Source of the DNA: an uncultured Clostridia bacterium
GTDB lineage: Bacteria; Bacillota; Clostridia; TANB77; CAG-508
Reading direction: 5' to 3'
Length of the DNA: 34,712 nucleotides
Assembly: GCA_944390295.1 (NCBI GenBank)
Contig: CALXPV010000011.1
Span: 1 to 34,712 of the forward strand
Numbering within the stretch: the first letter of the stretch is position 1; each line of letters opens with the position of its first letter. Under the pieces are notes generated by a model that was not told the origin of the DNA, did no database searches, and was given only the letters and a program-made list of their open reading frames with translations. Shown in pieces: positions 33,343 through 34,712 of this stretch. A program made the translations under genes and the position numbers.

Positions 33343-34632
33343 TAAGCAAGCAATGTAAAAGCCATCATGCTTTTCATTTGGAAATAGTTCTATTGTATTC
33401 TTCTCATTTACATATTTAAAATCTTTTTTTACTTTATCAGATATATCTACTATTTCAAATTCTTCCTCTTCTAAGAATTTTTCAATAATATTTATATTTT
33501 CTTCTTTTAAAATACTACAAGTTGAATAAACTAATATTCCATCATCTTTTAAATACTTAGAACATGTTTTTAAAATTTGATATTGTATTTTAGTAATTTC
33601 ATCAATATTTTCTTCATTTCTATTCCATTTTATATCAGGCTTTCTTCTTATAACTCCTAATCCTAAGCAAGGTACATCTAGTAAAATTTTATTAAACTTT
33701 TTATCATAAGCTTTATCATAAATACTTGCATCTTTTACTTCTGTTTTAATTATATTAATTCCTAATCTTTTAGCATTTTCATCTACTTGTTTTAATCTTT
33801 CTTCATATATATCCCATGCAACAATACTTCCTGTATTATTCATAATTTCTGCTAGATACGTAGTTTTTCCTCCAGGCGCACTACATGCATCTAATACTGT
33901 TTCTCCTTCTTTTGGATTTAAAATAAAACTACTTAAACCAGCTGACTCATCTTGTATTGATATATTTCCATTAATATATTCCGGCATTTTTACAATATTT
34001 TTCGTTCCGGTTATTGTTCTAAAATCATCTAATATTGACTGATTACCTATTTCTATATTTCCCTTCAATCTATTTATTCTTACTGTATTATTAGGTCTTA
34101 AATTTAGATTATTACAAATTTCTAATGCTTCTTTTTCTCCATATTCATTTATTAATTTGTCTACAAACCATTCTGGCATAGATGTTTTTAAACTTATTCT
34201 TTTATTTGTTTCTTTTATATCATCTATATTTTGATAATCACTTTTTTCTATTTTTCTTAAAATTGCATTTACAAAGTTTGCTGATTTATAATTATATTTT
34301 TTGCATAAATTAACACTTTCATTTACTGCTGCAGATTTTGGAACTTTATCTAAAAATATAATTTGATATGACCCTAACATTAATATATTTTTAACCCATT
34401 CAGACATTTTTTTTATTTTAATTTTAGAATATTTTTGTACAATATATTCTAAAGTTAGTTTCCAAGTAATTACTCCATATACAAGTTCAGAAATAAATCC
34501 TATATCTAAATTTGAAAGCTCCTCTCTATTTTTATTAATGTATTTATCTAACACAATATTTGAATATGCTTTTTTTTCGTTTATATCATATAAAATTTTC
34601 AATGCTAAATTTCTTGCTTTATCTATTTTCAT
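33331..34632 (-). CDS. rsmB: 16S rRNA (cytosine-967-C5)-methyltransferase RsmB
   Basis: SAM-dependent rRNA methyltransferase. The 433-residue protein has an N-terminal NusB-like RNA-binding domain (about 1-130), SAM motif LDACSAPGGKTTYLAE (247-262), PCLGLGVIRRKPDIKW with C322 and YSTCSILKEEN with catalytic C372. Length is normal. I start at ATG 34632, since GGAGGAG lies just before it; the longer frame would begin 24 bases upstream of that site. In other Bacillota it sits among fmt, def, prpC and prkC; here it is the last gene before the window edge and the partners may follow outside. Confidence 0.95.
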   Translation of the reverse strand: MKIDKARNLALKILYDINEKKAYSNIVLDKYINKNREELSNLDIGFISELVYGVITWKLTLEYIVQKYSKIKIKKMSEWVKNILMLGSYQIIFLDKVPKSAAVNESVNLCKKYNYKSANFVNAILRKIEKSDYQNIDDIKETNKRISLKTSMPEWFVDKLINEYGEKEALEICNNLNLRPNNTVRINRLKGNIEIGNQSILDDFRTITGTKNIVKMPEYINGNISIQDESAGLSSFILNPKEGETVLDACSAPGGKTTYLAEIMNNTGSIVAWDIYEERLKQVDENAKRLGINIIKTEVKDASIYDKAYDKKFNKILLDVPCLGLGVIRRKPDIKWNRNEENIDEITKIQYQILKTCSKYLKDDGILVYSTCSILKEENINIIEKFLEEEEFEIVDISDKVKKDFKYVNEKNTIELFPNEKHDGFYIACLKRK

Positions 34633-34712
34633 AACTCCTCCTCGTATAATGAACATATAGTCAATTATATATTTTTTTATATATTAAAATTTTATATAAT
34701 ATCTATATAGAC

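Overview
The window is an AT-rich stretch of a low-GC, Gram-positive, anaerobic and probably spore-forming bacterium (class Clostridia or a close Bacillota relative). Evidence: strong AGGAGG-type ribosome binding sites, frequent TTG/GTG starts, a four-subunit pyruvate:ferredoxin oxidoreductase with a 2x[4Fe-4S] ferredoxin, sporulation-associated genes (ytaF, ricT, a SpoVD/PBP2x-like transpeptidase, a GerS-like protein), MinD/MinE with RodA, and monoderm signal peptidase and two-component genes. I cannot name the species. No rRNA, tRNA or CRISPR array was seen.

Layout. 1-5911: a PASTA-domain penicillin-binding protein, a convergent calcium-type P-type ATPase and a YtaF-like membrane protein. 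5970-11504: smc, divergent from two tandem HD-GYP genes. The second HD-GYP gene is readable only through two +1 shifts, both at the heptamer ACTTCGG. 11505-13600: an accessory island with an AlbA_2/HATPase_c_4 regulator bracketed by copies of a GCGACATTTTT hairpin, then a 14-codon ORF in an otherwise empty stretch. 13604-18513: minus-strand genes for growth, shape and division (minD, minE with a long charged tail, rodA, dusB) and a GerS-like/mazF pair. 18695-20209: an unrecognised 504-residue protein with different codon use. 20408-23557: porG-porD-porA-porB from a near-consensus promoter. 23554-24670: a REP-associated tyrosine transposase (RAYT) gene between two inverted REP hairpins; a third REP splits porG from porD. 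24674-29691: a minus-strand run of response regulator, histidine kinase, lepB, holB, ricT and a small ferredoxin. 29781-31761: a ROK kinase, a prepilin-peptidase-like protein with an altered second active-site motif, and a pilin-like protein. 32009-33295: two unknown four-helix membrane proteins. 33331-34632: rsmB.

How the genes fit together. Pyruvate oxidation by PorGDAB passes electrons to ferredoxin, and a ferredoxin gene lies just beyond the RAYT element. PBP, RodA and MinDE belong to envelope growth and division, SMC to chromosome segregation, and the WalRK/PhoPR-like pair to envelope or nutrient sensing. The pilin and peptidase-like genes suggest a type IV pilus or competence-like assembly; HD-GYP proteins commonly degrade cyclic di-GMP, a regulator of such surface structures, but no GGDEF gene is present here.

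The two most interesting signals are the twin CTT-CGG +1 frameshift sites in a gene otherwise conserved with its intact neighbour, in a window where CGG is almost unused, and three REP hairpins lying at or within 3 bases of the stop codons of porG, porB and the ferredoxin gene, always in the sense orientation of that gene.
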